The position numbers and the translations under genes are program-made. The notes beneath the pieces were generated by a model. That model searched no databases. It saw nothing but the letters and a program-made list of their open reading frames with translations, and had not been told where the DNA came from. Of a stretch of DNA of 64,000 nt, positions 18,382-26,289 are shown piece after piece; within the stretch, counting starts at the first letter, position 1, and each line of letters opens with the position of its first letter. Source of the DNA: Brachybacterium sp. YJGR34 (GTDB lineage: Bacteria; Actinomycetota; Actinomycetes; Actinomycetales; Dermabacteraceae); the NCBI RefSeq assembly GCF_003347015.1, contig NZ_PNFB01000006.1, forward strand, positions 1 to 64,000, in the 5' to 3' direction.

Positions 18382-19464
18382 GTGGCACTTACTATCGGAA
18401 TCGTCGGGCTGCCCAACGTCGGCAAGTCCACCCTGTTCAACGCTCTCACCCGCGCCGAGGTCCTCGCCGCGAACTACCCGTTCGCGACCATCGACCCCAA
18501 CGTCGGCGTGGTCCCGCTGCCCGATCCGCGGCTGGGGAAGCTCGCCGAGGTGTTCGGCAGCGAGAAGCTGGTCCCCGCGACCGTGTCCTTCGTGGACATC
18601 GCCGGGATCGTCAAGGGTGCCAGCGAGGGAGAGGGCCTGGGCAACAAGTTCCTCGCCAACATCCGCGAGGCGGACGCGATCTGCCAGGTCACCCGCGCCT
18701 TCAGCGATCCCGACGTGACCCGTGTCGACGGCTCCACCGATCCTTCCGGGGACATGGAGACCATCACCACCGAGCTGATCCTCGCCGATCTCCAGACCAT
18801 CGAGAACTCGATGCAGCGCCTGGAGAAGGAGACCAAGCGCGGGGTCATCGACTCCGCCGTGCTCGAGAACGTCACCAAGGCCAAGGCGCTGCTGGAGACC
18901 GGCCGGACCCTGTACCAGGGCGCCGACGAGGCCGGCATCGACGTCACCGCGCTGCGCGAGCTGCAGCTGATGACCACCAAGCCCTTCATCTACGTGTTCA
19001 ACACCGATGAGGAGGGCCTCGCGGACACCGCCTCCCAGCAGGCGCTGCGGAACCTGGTAGCCCCGGCCGAGGCGATCTTCCTCGACGCGAAGTTCGAGGC
19101 CGAGCTCATCGAGCTCGACGAGGACGAGGCCGCCGAGATGCTCGAGTCCACCGGCCAGGAGGAGTCGGGCCTGGCGCAGCTGGCCCGCGTCGGCTTCGAC
19201 ACCCTGGGCCTGCAGACCTACCTCACCGCCGGCCCCAAGGAGTCCCGCGCCTGGACGATCCCGCAGGGCGCCACCGCCCCGCAGGCCGCCGGCGTCATCC
19301 ACACGGACTTCGAACGCGGCTTCATCAAGGCGGAGATCGTGTCCTTCGACCACCTCATCGAGGCGGGCTCCACGGCCGAGGCCAAGGCCAAGGGCTGGGT
19401 CCGCATGGAGGGCAAGGACTATGTCATGCGGGATGGGGACGTGGTCGAGTTCCGGCACTCATAG
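18382..19464 (+). CDS. ychF: Redox-regulated ATPase YchF (Obg-like)
   Basis: YchF/OLA1 is a TRAFAC-class P-loop NTPase that binds ribosomes and prefers ATP to GTP. The 360-residue product has G1 GLPNVGKST (residues 8-16), the switch region YPFATIDPNVGVV, G3 DIAGIVKGASEGEGLGNKFL, a coiled-coil insert with ILADLQTIENSM, the altered G4 FNTDEE, and the C-terminal TGS domain ending GKDYVMRDGDVVEFRHS. GTG 18382 is 8 nt after TAGACT (18368-18373), so the mRNA is probably leaderless. It is the last conserved block gene (Rv1112 position); accessory genes begin just downstream. Confidence 0.97.
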   Translation: MALTIGIVGLPNVGKSTLFNALTRAEVLAANYPFATIDPNVGVVPLPDPRLGKLAEVFGSEKLVPATVSFVDIAGIVKGASEGEGLGNKFLANIREADAICQVTRAFSDPDVTRVDGSTDPSGDMETITTELILADLQTIENSMQRLEKETKRGVIDSAVLENVTKAKALLETGRTLYQGADEAGIDVTALRELQLMTTKPFIYVFNTDEEGLADTASQQALRNLVAPAEAIFLDAKFEAELIELDEDEAAEMLESTGQEESGLAQLARVGFDTLGLQTYLTAGPKESRAWTIPQGATAPQAAGVIHTDFERGFIKAEIVSFDHLIEAGSTAEAKAKGWVRMEGKDYVMRDGDVVEFRHS

Positions 19465-19608
19465 AACGTTTGACGGACGGGTCGAAGCCCGCAGGCGGAT
19501 GTGATGTCTGTCGTCGTCGGGATGATCGAGTGGGATGCGCATGCTTGCCACTGGCGGAAGTGCAGAGCGCTCGGCCGTACGGAGTTTGATTCAAAGAAGT
19601 GGGAGGCC

Positions 19609-20331
19609 ATGACCGTGCGCAACGTGACAGTCGTGGCTCCGATCTCGTCTCTTGGCGGACGCAGGTTCGAACCCCAGGCCGAGTTGATCCTGCACGACCT
19701 CGCTGAACCTGCCGCGGCTTCGCTCCCAGGCACCGCCGGCGAGGTGTTGCTCATCCCCGAGATGCCCAGTCCCTTGGGCCTGCCCGACTTCATCGCTCTG
19801 GCCGGAGGGCGGGACTGGCTCGAAGCGCGCGGTGCTGCGGGCGTCCAGCCGCTTCTCGCCGAGGCCGACTGCTCGGTGCTGGCGGTGCTGCACCCGGGAC
19901 AGGCGCTGTCGTCGGCGACGATCGCTCGGCGAGTGGGGTGGTCGCCGGCGGCTCTCGAGCCGGTGCTGAGCCGTCTTCAGAGCGCGGGCGCAGTGGAGAA
20001 GACCCCCGGCGGCGCGCACAGGGTGAACCCGGCGTTGGTGCCGCGAGGATCAGTGTTCGCCCTGGAAGCGAAGGTGAAGGACTGGCAGAAGGCGGTTCTC
20101 CAGGGCCGCGCGTATCGCTCCTGGGCCGATAACTACGTTGTGCTCCTGGGGGATGTCGGTCCGGTGGCAGTGCGTCGTGCCGCGGAGCGGGTCGCGCACG
20201 ACGGAGCGGGACTCTATTCGTCCTCAGGATGGGTCGTCAGGCCGCGCGCGAGGCGTCCCGCGCCGGCGAAGCGCCTCTGGGGCTTCGAGCATTTGTACGC
20301 CGCTACGGCGTCCTCAGCTCCAGCCCTCTGA
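19609..20331 (+). CDS. PD-(D/E)XK nuclease-like protein with inserted winged helix
   Basis: I do not recognise a named family. The 240-residue product has, in order: an N-terminal sheet segment (AELILHDLAEP, GEVLLIPEMPSPLG) ending in LPDF (P59, D60); a winged-helix-like segment, about 85-140 (QALSSATIARRVGWSPAALEPVLSRL, then QSAGAVEKTPGG); and FALEAKVKDWQKAVLQGRAY with E153-x-K155 and Q165-x-x-x-Y169, followed by NYVVLL. PD, E-x-K and Q-x-x-x-Y in this order are the hallmarks of RecB-like nucleases. An active nuclease is my inference. The ATG has GGAGG unusually close (2 nt), so an upstream start (19501) is possible. The 3' end overlaps the convergent gene by 18 bp. Confidence 0.7.
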   Translation: MTVRNVTVVAPISSLGGRRFEPQAELILHDLAEPAAASLPGTAGEVLLIPEMPSPLGLPDFIALAGGRDWLEARGAAGVQPLLAEADCSVLAVLHPGQALSSATIARRVGWSPAALEPVLSRLQSAGAVEKTPGGAHRVNPALVPRGSVFALEAKVKDWQKAVLQGRAYRSWADNYVVLLGDVGPVAVRRAAERVAHDGAGLYSSSGWVVRPRARRPAPAKRLWGFEHLYAATASSAPAL

Positions 20332-21462
20332 CGCGGCGAAGAGTTCGAGTCCGTCAAGGAATGGCTTGATCCAGCGGTCGGGGCCGATCGGCGCGCCAGT
20401 GATCCGTTTCACTTCCTGCCATTCGGGACGAGCCTCCGTGTAGCGGCGTCGCAAGGCGGCGATCCGGTCGCGGCCGGTCAATCCGTTCAGCTCGTCGACG
20501 ATCGTCGTGAGGATCGAGGCGTGGTGCTGGAACGCCTGCTCCGGCTTGGGGCCGATGGTGCCGGGTGTAAGCCGCGCGGCCAGAGCTTGTTTCTCCGAGG
20601 ACAACACGGAGTACTCGCGGTTGGAGAGCCCGCCCATGAGCCCGCCGAGGGTCGGGCGCTGGTACCAGCCGCCCCCGTTCTGATCGCCTTCGCGCTCCTC
20701 GAAGTCCTGGTAGGCGCAGATGCGCTGACGGATGTCCCACCCGGTCCCGACCGCCTCCGCTCCGGCGGCCACTGCGGGCAGCGCCGCAATGTCGCCGAAG
20801 GCGACGCGCACAGGACGGTCCTGGCTGAGCGCGAAGGTCGTGCGCATCATGCCGTACACCTCTTCGGCGGTCGCGCCGGGCGGCATCGCGTTGTCCGACC
20901 GCGTCACGGCGAGCAGCCAGCCAGCCGGTTCGAGCTGGTCCAGCGCACCGACGTGGGCGTCGAGCTCCGCGCCGGCACCCCAGAACTGCTGGTCCCCAGC
21001 AACGGTGAGCCACGCGGCGGGCTCTGCGTCCATGGCCTCCTGGCTGAACTCGAGCGCGCGCTGGCTCGCGGGCGTGTCGGGGTAGGACACCAGCAAGGAG
21101 GAGGCGAGGAGGGGGCTGGAGAGCTCCCTCTGAATCGCGTAGACCCGGTCGATGTGGTCACGCATGGCAGGGCGCGACGACACGTCGCCTCGTGCGCCGC
21201 CCCAGAGGTCCCATGTGTCGTAGTGCCGGAAGTCGCCGGCGCGGGGCATGCTCAGCGCATAGGTCATCGGGTCGAACCAGAACTCGCCGCCGGCCGCTCG
21301 GATCTGTTCGGACGTGTCCTGCGCCGAGCGCTTGAAACCGTTGGCCAGGCGCGGGGAGGTGAAAGGCGACAGGTATGCGCCGGTCGCGTACCCGCCTCGT
21401 ATGGCGCTCGTGGCCCACTTGACCAGCGTGTTGCGGGCCGTGTCGCCGAGGAAGACTCCCAT
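20314..21462 (-). CDS. Unrecognised protein, possibly TIM-barrel, coupled to kinase gene
   Basis: The 382-residue product matches no family I can name. Repeated strand-helix units suggest an (alpha/beta) barrel: GEFWFDPMTYAL, LLASSLLVSY, AAWLTVAGDQQFWG, GWLLAVTRSDN, VRVAFGDIAALPAVAAG then AEAVGTGWD. Conserved-looking polar residues (FDP, GD, GTGWD) at strand ends would face a barrel mouth. The C-terminal third is helical (YSVLSSEKQALAARL; DRIAALRRRYTEARPEW). No signal peptide or membrane helix is seen. The ATG at 21462 overlaps the kinase stop (TGATG), so the two proteins are made together, with the kinase first. A GTG at 21465 is an alternative start. Confidence 0.72.
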   Translation of the reverse strand: MGVFLGDTARNTLVKWATSAIRGGYATGAYLSPFTSPRLANGFKRSAQDTSEQIRAAGGEFWFDPMTYALSMPRAGDFRHYDTWDLWGGARGDVSSRPAMRDHIDRVYAIQRELSSPLLASSLLVSYPDTPASQRALEFSQEAMDAEPAAWLTVAGDQQFWGAGAELDAHVGALDQLEPAGWLLAVTRSDNAMPPGATAEEVYGMMRTTFALSQDRPVRVAFGDIAALPAVAAGAEAVGTGWDIRQRICAYQDFEEREGDQNGGGWYQRPTLGGLMGGLSNREYSVLSSEKQALAARLTPGTIGPKPEQAFQHHASILTTIVDELNGLTGRDRIAALRRRYTEARPEWQEVKRITGAPIGPDRWIKPFLDGLELFAASEGWS

Positions 21463-22289
21463 CACGCCGCCTCGAACGCGCGCTGCAGCGCGTCGCCGTT
21501 GCGGTACCGCCGTGCGGGCTGGGGGTGGAGCCCCCGCTCCACGACCGCGACCAGGCCGTCGGGGAGGTCCGGGCGCGCGTCCTGCAGTGGTATGTGTTGC
21601 GCGGTCCGCAGGCGCTGGAGGTACTCGTAGTCGTCACCCTTGTAGGGGACGGGCGGATGGCCGGTGGCCGCCAGGTAGACCAGGGCGCAGCACCCGAAGA
21701 CGTCGGACGCTGCCGTGGGAGAGCCGGAGTACGCCTGGAGGTGCTCCGGCGTCATGAAACCGCGGGTGCCGGGCTGGCCGCCGACGGTCAGCCCGCTCCG
21801 GAGAGTGTGCTTCGCGAAGCCGGGGTCCATCACCACGAACTTCCCGGACGCGAGCCGCTGGACGTTGCCAGGACTGAGGTCGCGGTGGATGACCTTCTTC
21901 TTGTGCAGCGCGCCGAGTCCGGCCGCCACGTCCCGTCCCAGCGCGAGCAGGTGCTCCGAAGGCCACCCCGATCCGCAGTAGCGCAGGTCGGAGCCGTCGA
22001 GGAGCTCCTCGAGCCAGAAAACCGCCACGGGCGGGTCGCCGAGCAGCTGCAGGTCCGAGCTGACGGCGACCACGTTGGGGTGGTTGACGCTCTTGAGTAG
22101 ATCGACCTCGCGCCGAGCGCGCTCGAGCGCCGCCGGGTCCGCAGCCAGACCAAGGTCGATGAGTTTGAGCACGCTCTCGGTGCCGTCGGCGTGCGTCACG
22201 ACATGGACCTGCTTCTGCCCGCCCTGCACGAGGGCGCGCGCGGGTGCGACGTCCAGTCGAGAGCAGGCTTCGTGCAGCAGGTCGGTCAT
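21462..22289 (-). CDS. Serine/threonine protein kinase-like protein
   Basis: The 275-residue product is a single kinase domain without membrane or sensor segment. It shows a short glycine loop (VQGGQKQVHVV, about 21-31), the ATP lysine K42 (ESVLKLID), helix-C Glu about 61, the catalytic loop HRDLSPGNV (135-143), a variant metal motif DPG (155-157) in place of DFG, GTRGFMTPEHLQAYSGSPTAASDVFG as activation/APE-like region, and a C-lobe Arg near RRYRNGDAL. Key catalytic residues are present, so activity is plausible. ATG 22289 has AGGA upstream; an earlier in-frame ATG at 22355 is less convincing. It precedes and overlaps the unrecognised 382-residue gene, suggesting a two-component function. 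Confidence 0.85.
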   Translation of the reverse strand: MTDLLHEACSRLDVAPARALVQGGQKQVHVVTHADGTESVLKLIDLGLAADPAALERARREVDLLKSVNHPNVVAVSSDLQLLGDPPVAVFWLEELLDGSDLRYCGSGWPSEHLLALGRDVAAGLGALHKKKVIHRDLSPGNVQRLASGKFVVMDPGFAKHTLRSGLTVGGQPGTRGFMTPEHLQAYSGSPTAASDVFGCCALVYLAATGHPPVPYKGDDYEYLQRLRTAQHIPLQDARPDLPDGLVAVVERGLHPQPARRYRNGDALQRAFEAA

Positions 22290-22454
22290 CTCATGATCCT
22301 GGCATGTCTGCGCCAGCGGAACGGGGTTGCTGCAATCGTGTCGCGGGCCGAGCATCGGTGTCCCTGCGTCGATGAGAGGCAGCGCCCGACGATCCTGACG
22401 ACAAGGTGCCCTCCGACCGCAGGATCCGGCGGTCCGCTACCCATAGAGCGACTA

Positions 22455-22646
22455 GTGGCTGACCCCTCGTTGACGACGATCTGCTGCGACGGGATGCCGG
22501 TCCCGCTCTTCCCGGTGCGGACGATGCCGGTGCCCGCCGACTGGACCGAGGGCTACGAGTCGCTCTACTTCGACGGGATCGGCTACTCGGCCGACGTCGC
22601 CGACGAGCTCAAGGAGTTCGAGGACGCCTGCGCGGAGGAGGGCTGA
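22455..22646 (+). CDS. Small acidic protein of unknown function
   Basis: This 63-residue ORF starts at GTG 22455 (or ATG 22494, giving 50 residues). The C-terminal half is acidic (GYSADVADELKEFEDACAEEG), and the middle TMPVPADWTEGYESLYFDGIG has an aromatic-rich pattern suggesting a folded core rather than a chance ORF. It has two or three cysteines. No family is recognised. It lies between the kinase operon and the small orphan genes and ends 16 bp before the stop of a convergent gene. Confidence 0.5.
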   Translation: MADPSLTTICCDGMPVPLFPVRTMPVPADWTEGYESLYFDGIGYSADVADELKEFEDACAEEG

Positions 22647-22662
22647 GCCGGACCCGACAGCG

Positions 22663-22968
22663 TCACTCCTCCTGTAAGGCCGTGAAGAGCTTCGCGAGCA
22701 GGGGCTCGAGGCGGCGGATGTGCGCGAGCTCCTGCTCCAACGACCGCCGTCCGCGTGGACGCTCCTGCAGCAGCCTGTGGTCCTCCTCGGTCAGCGGCGG
22801 GTCCCTGTCCGTGGCGATCAGGGCCATCTCGACGCCGATCGTGTAGGCGGCCGCCCGCTCGAACGTCACCGGCCCGCCCATGTACATGCCGGGCCGCTTC
22901 ACGATGACCCTCGCCAAGTCCGCCGGGTCGCCGCTGACCGGGCTCGCCCTCACGTGATCGTCCACCAT
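22663..22968 (-). CDS. Small protein with gyrase-like KRPGMYMGG motif
   Basis: The 101-residue product begins MVDDHVRASPV and contains ARVIVKRPGMYMGG at about residues 20-33, then a hydrophobic helix FERAAAYTIGVEMALIA and a charged helical C-terminus (EDHRLLQERPRGRRSLEQELAHIRRLEPLLAKL). KRPGMYIG is a hallmark of the GyrB/ParE ATPase lid region, but no other GHKL motif is present and the protein is far too short for one. The meaning of the match is unknown. It is divergent from the two-gene unit at 23038-23717. Confidence 0.6.
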   Translation of the reverse strand: MVDDHVRASPVSGDPADLARVIVKRPGMYMGGPVTFERAAAYTIGVEMALIATDRDPPLTEEDHRLLQERPRGRRSLEQELAHIRRLEPLLAKLFTALQEE

Positions 22969-23037
22969 CGCCCCATTCTCCAATTCACCCCCGACATCTC
23001 CCGGCTTACGCTGGTCGTGGATGAGAGGAGCGCCGCC

Positions 23038-23421
23038 ATGACTGCATTCGAACGCAGCGAGATCCTCGACCGGATCTTCGGGCAGCTGGCCGCACAGCAG
23101 GCGGAGCGCTTGTCCCAGCCGATCTCGGAGGCCGAGGTCGAGCGGAGCGTCGCCGCTCTGGACCGCGCCGAGCGCCTGGCATCGATCCGGACGGACATGC
23201 GCGAGGCGGCTGTCACCGCGTTCGGCAGGGAGTTGACCGTGGAGGAGACCACGGCGCTGACCCGGGCGTGCGTGAAGGGCCGGCTCCCCAGCGACGAGGA
23301 GATGGCCGGCTGCCCGCCGGAGCTCGTCAGGCGGATCATGAGAGCGGCGGCCCAGCACGCGCAGCGGCGGGCCGCCGGTTCTGGGGGCTCGGGCTGGGGA
23401 TCGGACGAGGAGGACGCATGA
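23038..23421 (+). CDS. Hypothetical helical protein
   Basis: This 127-residue protein is predicted mostly helical and rich in Glu, Arg and Ala: FERSEILDRIFGQLAAQQAERL, EAEVERSVAALDRAERLASI, MREAAVTAFGRELTVEET. A Gly/Ser tail ends GGSGWGSDEEDA. No family is recognised. The ATG has GAGAGGAG upstream and the divergent gene starts 69 bp away. The stop overlaps the next start (ATGA), so the two downstream-strand genes are translationally coupled. Confidence 0.65.
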   Translation: MTAFERSEILDRIFGQLAAQQAERLSQPISEAEVERSVAALDRAERLASIRTDMREAAVTAFGRELTVEETTALTRACVKGRLPSDEEMAGCPPELVRRIMRAAAQHAQRRAAGSGGSGWGSDEEDA

Positions 23422-23717
23422 CCGCAGAGACATCAGAAGCGACGTGGAGGTGGGACGCTCTGCCCGGGAGCCTGCGCCACGCGAAGAACCTCGCCATGCT
23501 CGCCGTCGAGCATCTGGCCTTTCCCGACGACCATCCGTGCCGGGTCCTCGTCCTCCAGGACGCCGACTACCGGAACCCGAAGGTGTCCGTCCTCGTCGAG
23601 CTGGCAGCCGACGCCGAGCGCACCGTCGAGATCCTCGACGATGACGACCCGGTCGCTCTCGCGGCGAGGATCCGGGCCGCTGCCGACGCCCTGGTCGACG
23701 GGTGGGCCGCCTCGTGA
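23418..23717 (+). CDS. Small conserved-looking protein, function unknown
   Basis: The 99-residue product is translationally coupled to the gene before it (ATGA overlap). It alternates predicted strands and helices: WRWDALPGSLRHAKNLAMLAV, HPCRVLVLQDADYRNPKVSVLVELA, TVEILDDDDPVALAARIRAAAD. The middle part is a beta-hairpin-like segment that suggests a compact domain. No family, active site or membrane segment can be named. Pairing with the 127-residue protein implies a shared function or complex. Confidence 0.65.
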   Translation: MTAETSEATWRWDALPGSLRHAKNLAMLAVEHLAFPDDHPCRVLVLQDADYRNPKVSVLVELAADAERTVEILDDDDPVALAARIRAAADALVDGWAAS

Positions 23718-23777
23718 CCAGGATGCGCATCGGATCGCTGAACTTCGCTGTCGTCTTCAGTCGGCAACAGGAACGGA

Positions 23778-24085
23778 TCACCTTGCGCGCCTGGCGGCAG
23801 CGGGGACCTGACCGCGTTGGCGTCTTGCTCCAGGTGAGGATCCGGCCTTTCCGGTTGCGTGCGGCTCGCGACGTCCCGGCGGAGTCGCTGCCCTGACCTC
23901 GCCACCCCGTGCTGCCGTGCAGCGCTTCGCCTCGAAAGGGTCGATGACTGTGTGGGTCCCGTGCAGCGGCAGATGAACGAGATCCGGATCCCGTCGTCGG
24001 TCGAGAACGGGATGGGCTCGCAGTCCCGGCCGCACTTGGCGCAGGTCCGGTACGCCTCGTCGGGCTGTGCGAACGGATCCGTCAT
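23778..24085 (-). pseudogene. Frameshifted zinc-ribbon-like small gene
   Basis: The reading frame begins MTDPFAQPDEAYRTCAKCG with a C-x-x-C-G-x-x-C knuckle and continues to ISFICR (about residue 41). A natural continuation, LHGTHTVIDPFE, is present in another frame directly after this point. The in-frame continuation instead runs as Ser/Arg-rich sequence antisense to the neighbouring gene. Many actinobacterial small zinc-ribbon proteins end in a similar C-x-x-H-G...V-I-D-P-F pattern, so a frameshift near 23960 is likely, either real or from sequencing. Without it, the frame-corrected protein could stop at 23778 or, if further decayed, earlier. Confidence 0.4.
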
Positions 24086-24163
24086 GCACTCCAGTCTCGC
24101 CCATGCGGAGCTCGGCGACTTCTCCTTCCCGGGACACGACGAGACCCTCGCGTTCTGACTGGT

Positions 24164-25066
24164 CTACATCGTGATGACGACCTTGCCGAGCAGACCACCG
24201 GCCTCGGCGCGCCGGTGAGCCTGTTCGATGTCGGCCAGTGGGTACAGGTCTGCGACCCGTAGCGTGATCTTGCCTGCGTCCACCAGGGCCGAGAGTGCGC
24301 GGAGCCGCTGCCGATCGTGCTGCACGTAGTTGTGCACCGCCATGGAGGCGCGTTGTTCCACCGCCGCGGGGATGGTGTCGTCGCTGACGGTGACGAGGCG
24401 GCCTCCCTCGCGCAGCAGCCTCGGGTAGTCGAAGACCCCTGCGGCGTCGAAGATCGTGTCGAACTCGCCGGCCGTCGCCGGACTCGAGTGCGCGGATGCG
24501 GCTCCGAGGTCGAGCACCGCTGATTCGTGCTCCGGGCGCGAGACCAGGGCGGTCACTTCGATCCCTGCTGCTGCGGCGAGCTGCACGGCCATTCCGCCCA
24601 CGCCGCCCGCGGCTCCGGTGACCAGCAGCCGCTCGCCCGCGTGGAGGTCGAGTCTCCTGAGGGCCTGATCGGCCGTGAGCCCCGCCAGGGGCAGCGTGGC
24701 AGCGGTCGGCAGATCGACTGACTCGGGTGCCGGGGCGAGTCGTTCCGCCGGGATCGCGGCGTACTGCTGCCAACTGCCCGACCCGTCGGGCGCAGGCGGG
24801 TGCATGGTGATCACCCGGTCGCCGGGTGCCCAGCCGGAACCAGCAGGTGCCGTGACCACGATGCCGGCGATGTCCCAGCCCAGCACCGCCGGGAACCGGC
24901 CGACGCGCTGGGGTGTGCCGGGAATGCGGGTCTTCACGTCGACCGGATTGATCGTCGACGCGACGACCGCGACCAGCGCTTCGCCTGGTCCAGGTTCCGG
25001 GGCCGGTGCATCGTGGACGGTCAGGACTTCGGGGCCGCCGTAGGCGGTGATCGCTGCGGTCTTCAC
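24164..25066 (-). CDS. Zinc-free NADP-dependent oxidoreductase (quinone oxidoreductase-like)
   Basis: The 300-residue product is a medium-chain dehydrogenase/reductase of the quinone oxidoreductase group. It has the N-terminal GroES-like domain (AITAYGGPEVLTV; VASTINPVDVKTRIPG) without catalytic zinc ligands, a Rossmann motif LLVTGAAGGVGGMAVQLA (about 148) and the C-terminal FDTIFDAAGVFD and LADIEQAHRRAEAGGLLGKVV. Such enzymes reduce quinones, enones or aldehydes with NADPH. The GTG start overlaps the stop of the upstream MFS gene (GTGA), so it is made with that efflux pump, under the divergent MerR regulator. Confidence 0.9.
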   Translation of the reverse strand: MKTAAITAYGGPEVLTVHDAPAPEPGPGEALVAVVASTINPVDVKTRIPGTPQRVGRFPAVLGWDIAGIVVTAPAGSGWAPGDRVITMHPPAPDGSGSWQQYAAIPAERLAPAPESVDLPTAATLPLAGLTADQALRRLDLHAGERLLVTGAAGGVGGMAVQLAAAAGIEVTALVSRPEHESAVLDLGAASAHSSPATAGEFDTIFDAAGVFDYPRLLREGGRLVTVSDDTIPAAVEQRASMAVHNYVQHDRQRLRALSALVDAGKITLRVADLYPLADIEQAHRRAEAGGLLGKVVITM

Positions 25067-26289
25067 AGGCAGTGCTCCTTCGTCGCGGTGGTGGCAGAGA
25101 TGTTGGCGTCACGCCGTGGAGTGGCGCGGAGGGCGAGTGCGGTGAGGATCAGGCCGAGCGCTGCGAAGCCCGCTCCGCCGAACCCGCCCCACTGCAACAG
25201 CCCCGCGGCGACGCCGAGTCCGCCGAGTGCGGAGCCGATCGCGTTGGCGAGGTTGAACGCCCCCACGTTCACCGCCAGCGACAGCGTCGGCGCGGCACCG
25301 GCGTGACGGAGCACGAGCGACTGCAGCGGGGCGATGGTCGCGGTCGAGAGCAGCCCGAGGACCAGCACTGCGACGACCATCGGGACCGGGTGCTCGGCGA
25401 CGAGCGGGAACGCGGCCAGAGTGACGATCAGTGCGACGAACACCCTGACCAGGGTCTTGCCGAGCGAGAGATCGGTGAGGCGTCCGGCGATCAGGTTCCC
25501 GGCGAAGCCGCCGACCCCGTAGGCCAGCAGCAGCGCCGGGATCACGCCGGCGGCGATGCCGGTCACCTCGGACAGCAGCGGCACGAGGTAGGTGAAGACC
25601 ACGCTGACCCCGGCGAAGCCGATCACCGTCGTGGCCACCGCCAGCAGCACCGGCCCGCGCAGCAGCGTGCGGATCTCGTCGCCCACGCCGGTGGTCGGCG
25701 CGGCAGTGCGCGGCATCGCGGCGGCGATCAGCAGCACCCCCACGACGGCAGCGGCCGCGACGATGACGAACGGGATCCGCCAACTCGTGGTCCCGCCCAG
25801 CAACGCCCCGAGCGGCACGCCGAGCACGGTGGCGACGGTCAGACCGGAGCTTACGATCGCGATCGCTTGCCCCTGGCGGGCCGGCCCCATCAGCCCTGCC
25901 GCCGTCGTGAGCCCGATGGCGAAGAGGGTGGCCTGGCTGCACGCCGAGACCACCCGGCCGACGACCACCCACCCGTACGTTGGGGCGAACACCGTGAGCA
26001 CGATGCCCGCGACGAACACTGCCCCCAGCCCCAGAGCGAGGCCCTTCCGCGGCAGCCGGGCGGTGAGGACGGTGACGATGGGCCCGCCGATCGCCACGCC
26101 GAGGGCGTAGGCGGTCACGGTCTGCCCAGCGGCCGCGACGCTCACCGAGAGATCGGCCGCGAGCTGCGGCAGGACCCCGGCGACGAGGTACTCGGCCGTG
26201 CCAGTGCAGAAGACCAGGAGCACGAAACCGGCCAGCACCAGCCCGGGTCGGGTGCGGGTGGAAGAGAGAGGAGACTGTTCGGCATTCAC
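25063..26289 (-). CDS. MFS efflux transporter (DHA1 family)
   Basis: The 408-residue product has about 12 hydrophobic helices and the DHA1 features of AraJ/Cmr-like drug exporters: FCTGTAEYLVAGVLPQLAADL in helix 1 and GGPIVTVLTARLPRKG, the motif-A loop between helices 2 and 3. A second motif-A-like segment, GNLIAGRLTDLSLGK, follows helix 8. The GTG at 26289 is chosen since the family N-terminus begins shortly after it. Its gene heads a two-gene operon with the oxidoreductase, 63 bp from a divergent merR, with the operator palindrome between them. Export of a compound sensed by the MerR protein is inferred. Confidence 0.9.
   Translation of the reverse strand: MNAEQSPLSSTRTRPGLVLAGFVLLVFCTGTAEYLVAGVLPQLAADLSVSVAAAGQTVTAYALGVAIGGPIVTVLTARLPRKGLALGLGAVFVAGIVLTVFAPTYGWVVVGRVVSACSQATLFAIGLTTAAGLMGPARQGQAIAIVSSGLTVATVLGVPLGALLGGTTSWRIPFVIVAAAAVVGVLLIAAAMPRTAAPTTGVGDEIRTLLRGPVLLAVATTVIGFAGVSVVFTYLVPLLSEVTGIAAGVIPALLLAYGVGGFAGNLIAGRLTDLSLGKTLVRVFVALIVTLAAFPLVAEHPVPMVVAVLVLGLLSTATIAPLQSLVLRHAGAAPTLSLAVNVGAFNLANAIGSALGGLGVAAGLLQWGGFGGAGFAALGLILTALALRATPRRDANISATTATKEHCL

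Noticed and set aside
20314-21462. Assigning the barrel-like protein to the tRNA-guanine transglycosylase or DpdA family
   Set aside because: A faint resemblance in strand order was considered, but no zinc-binding cysteines or catalytic Asp pattern of that family is visible.
22010-22022. GAGCCAGAAAACC as a third copy of the hairpin element
   Set aside because: No matching right arm exists, and the sequence lies inside the kinase coding region.
23567-24085. A 172-residue minus-strand protein in full
   Set aside because: Its C-terminal two thirds are Ser/Arg-rich, antisense to the gene at 23418-23717, and follow an apparent frameshift.
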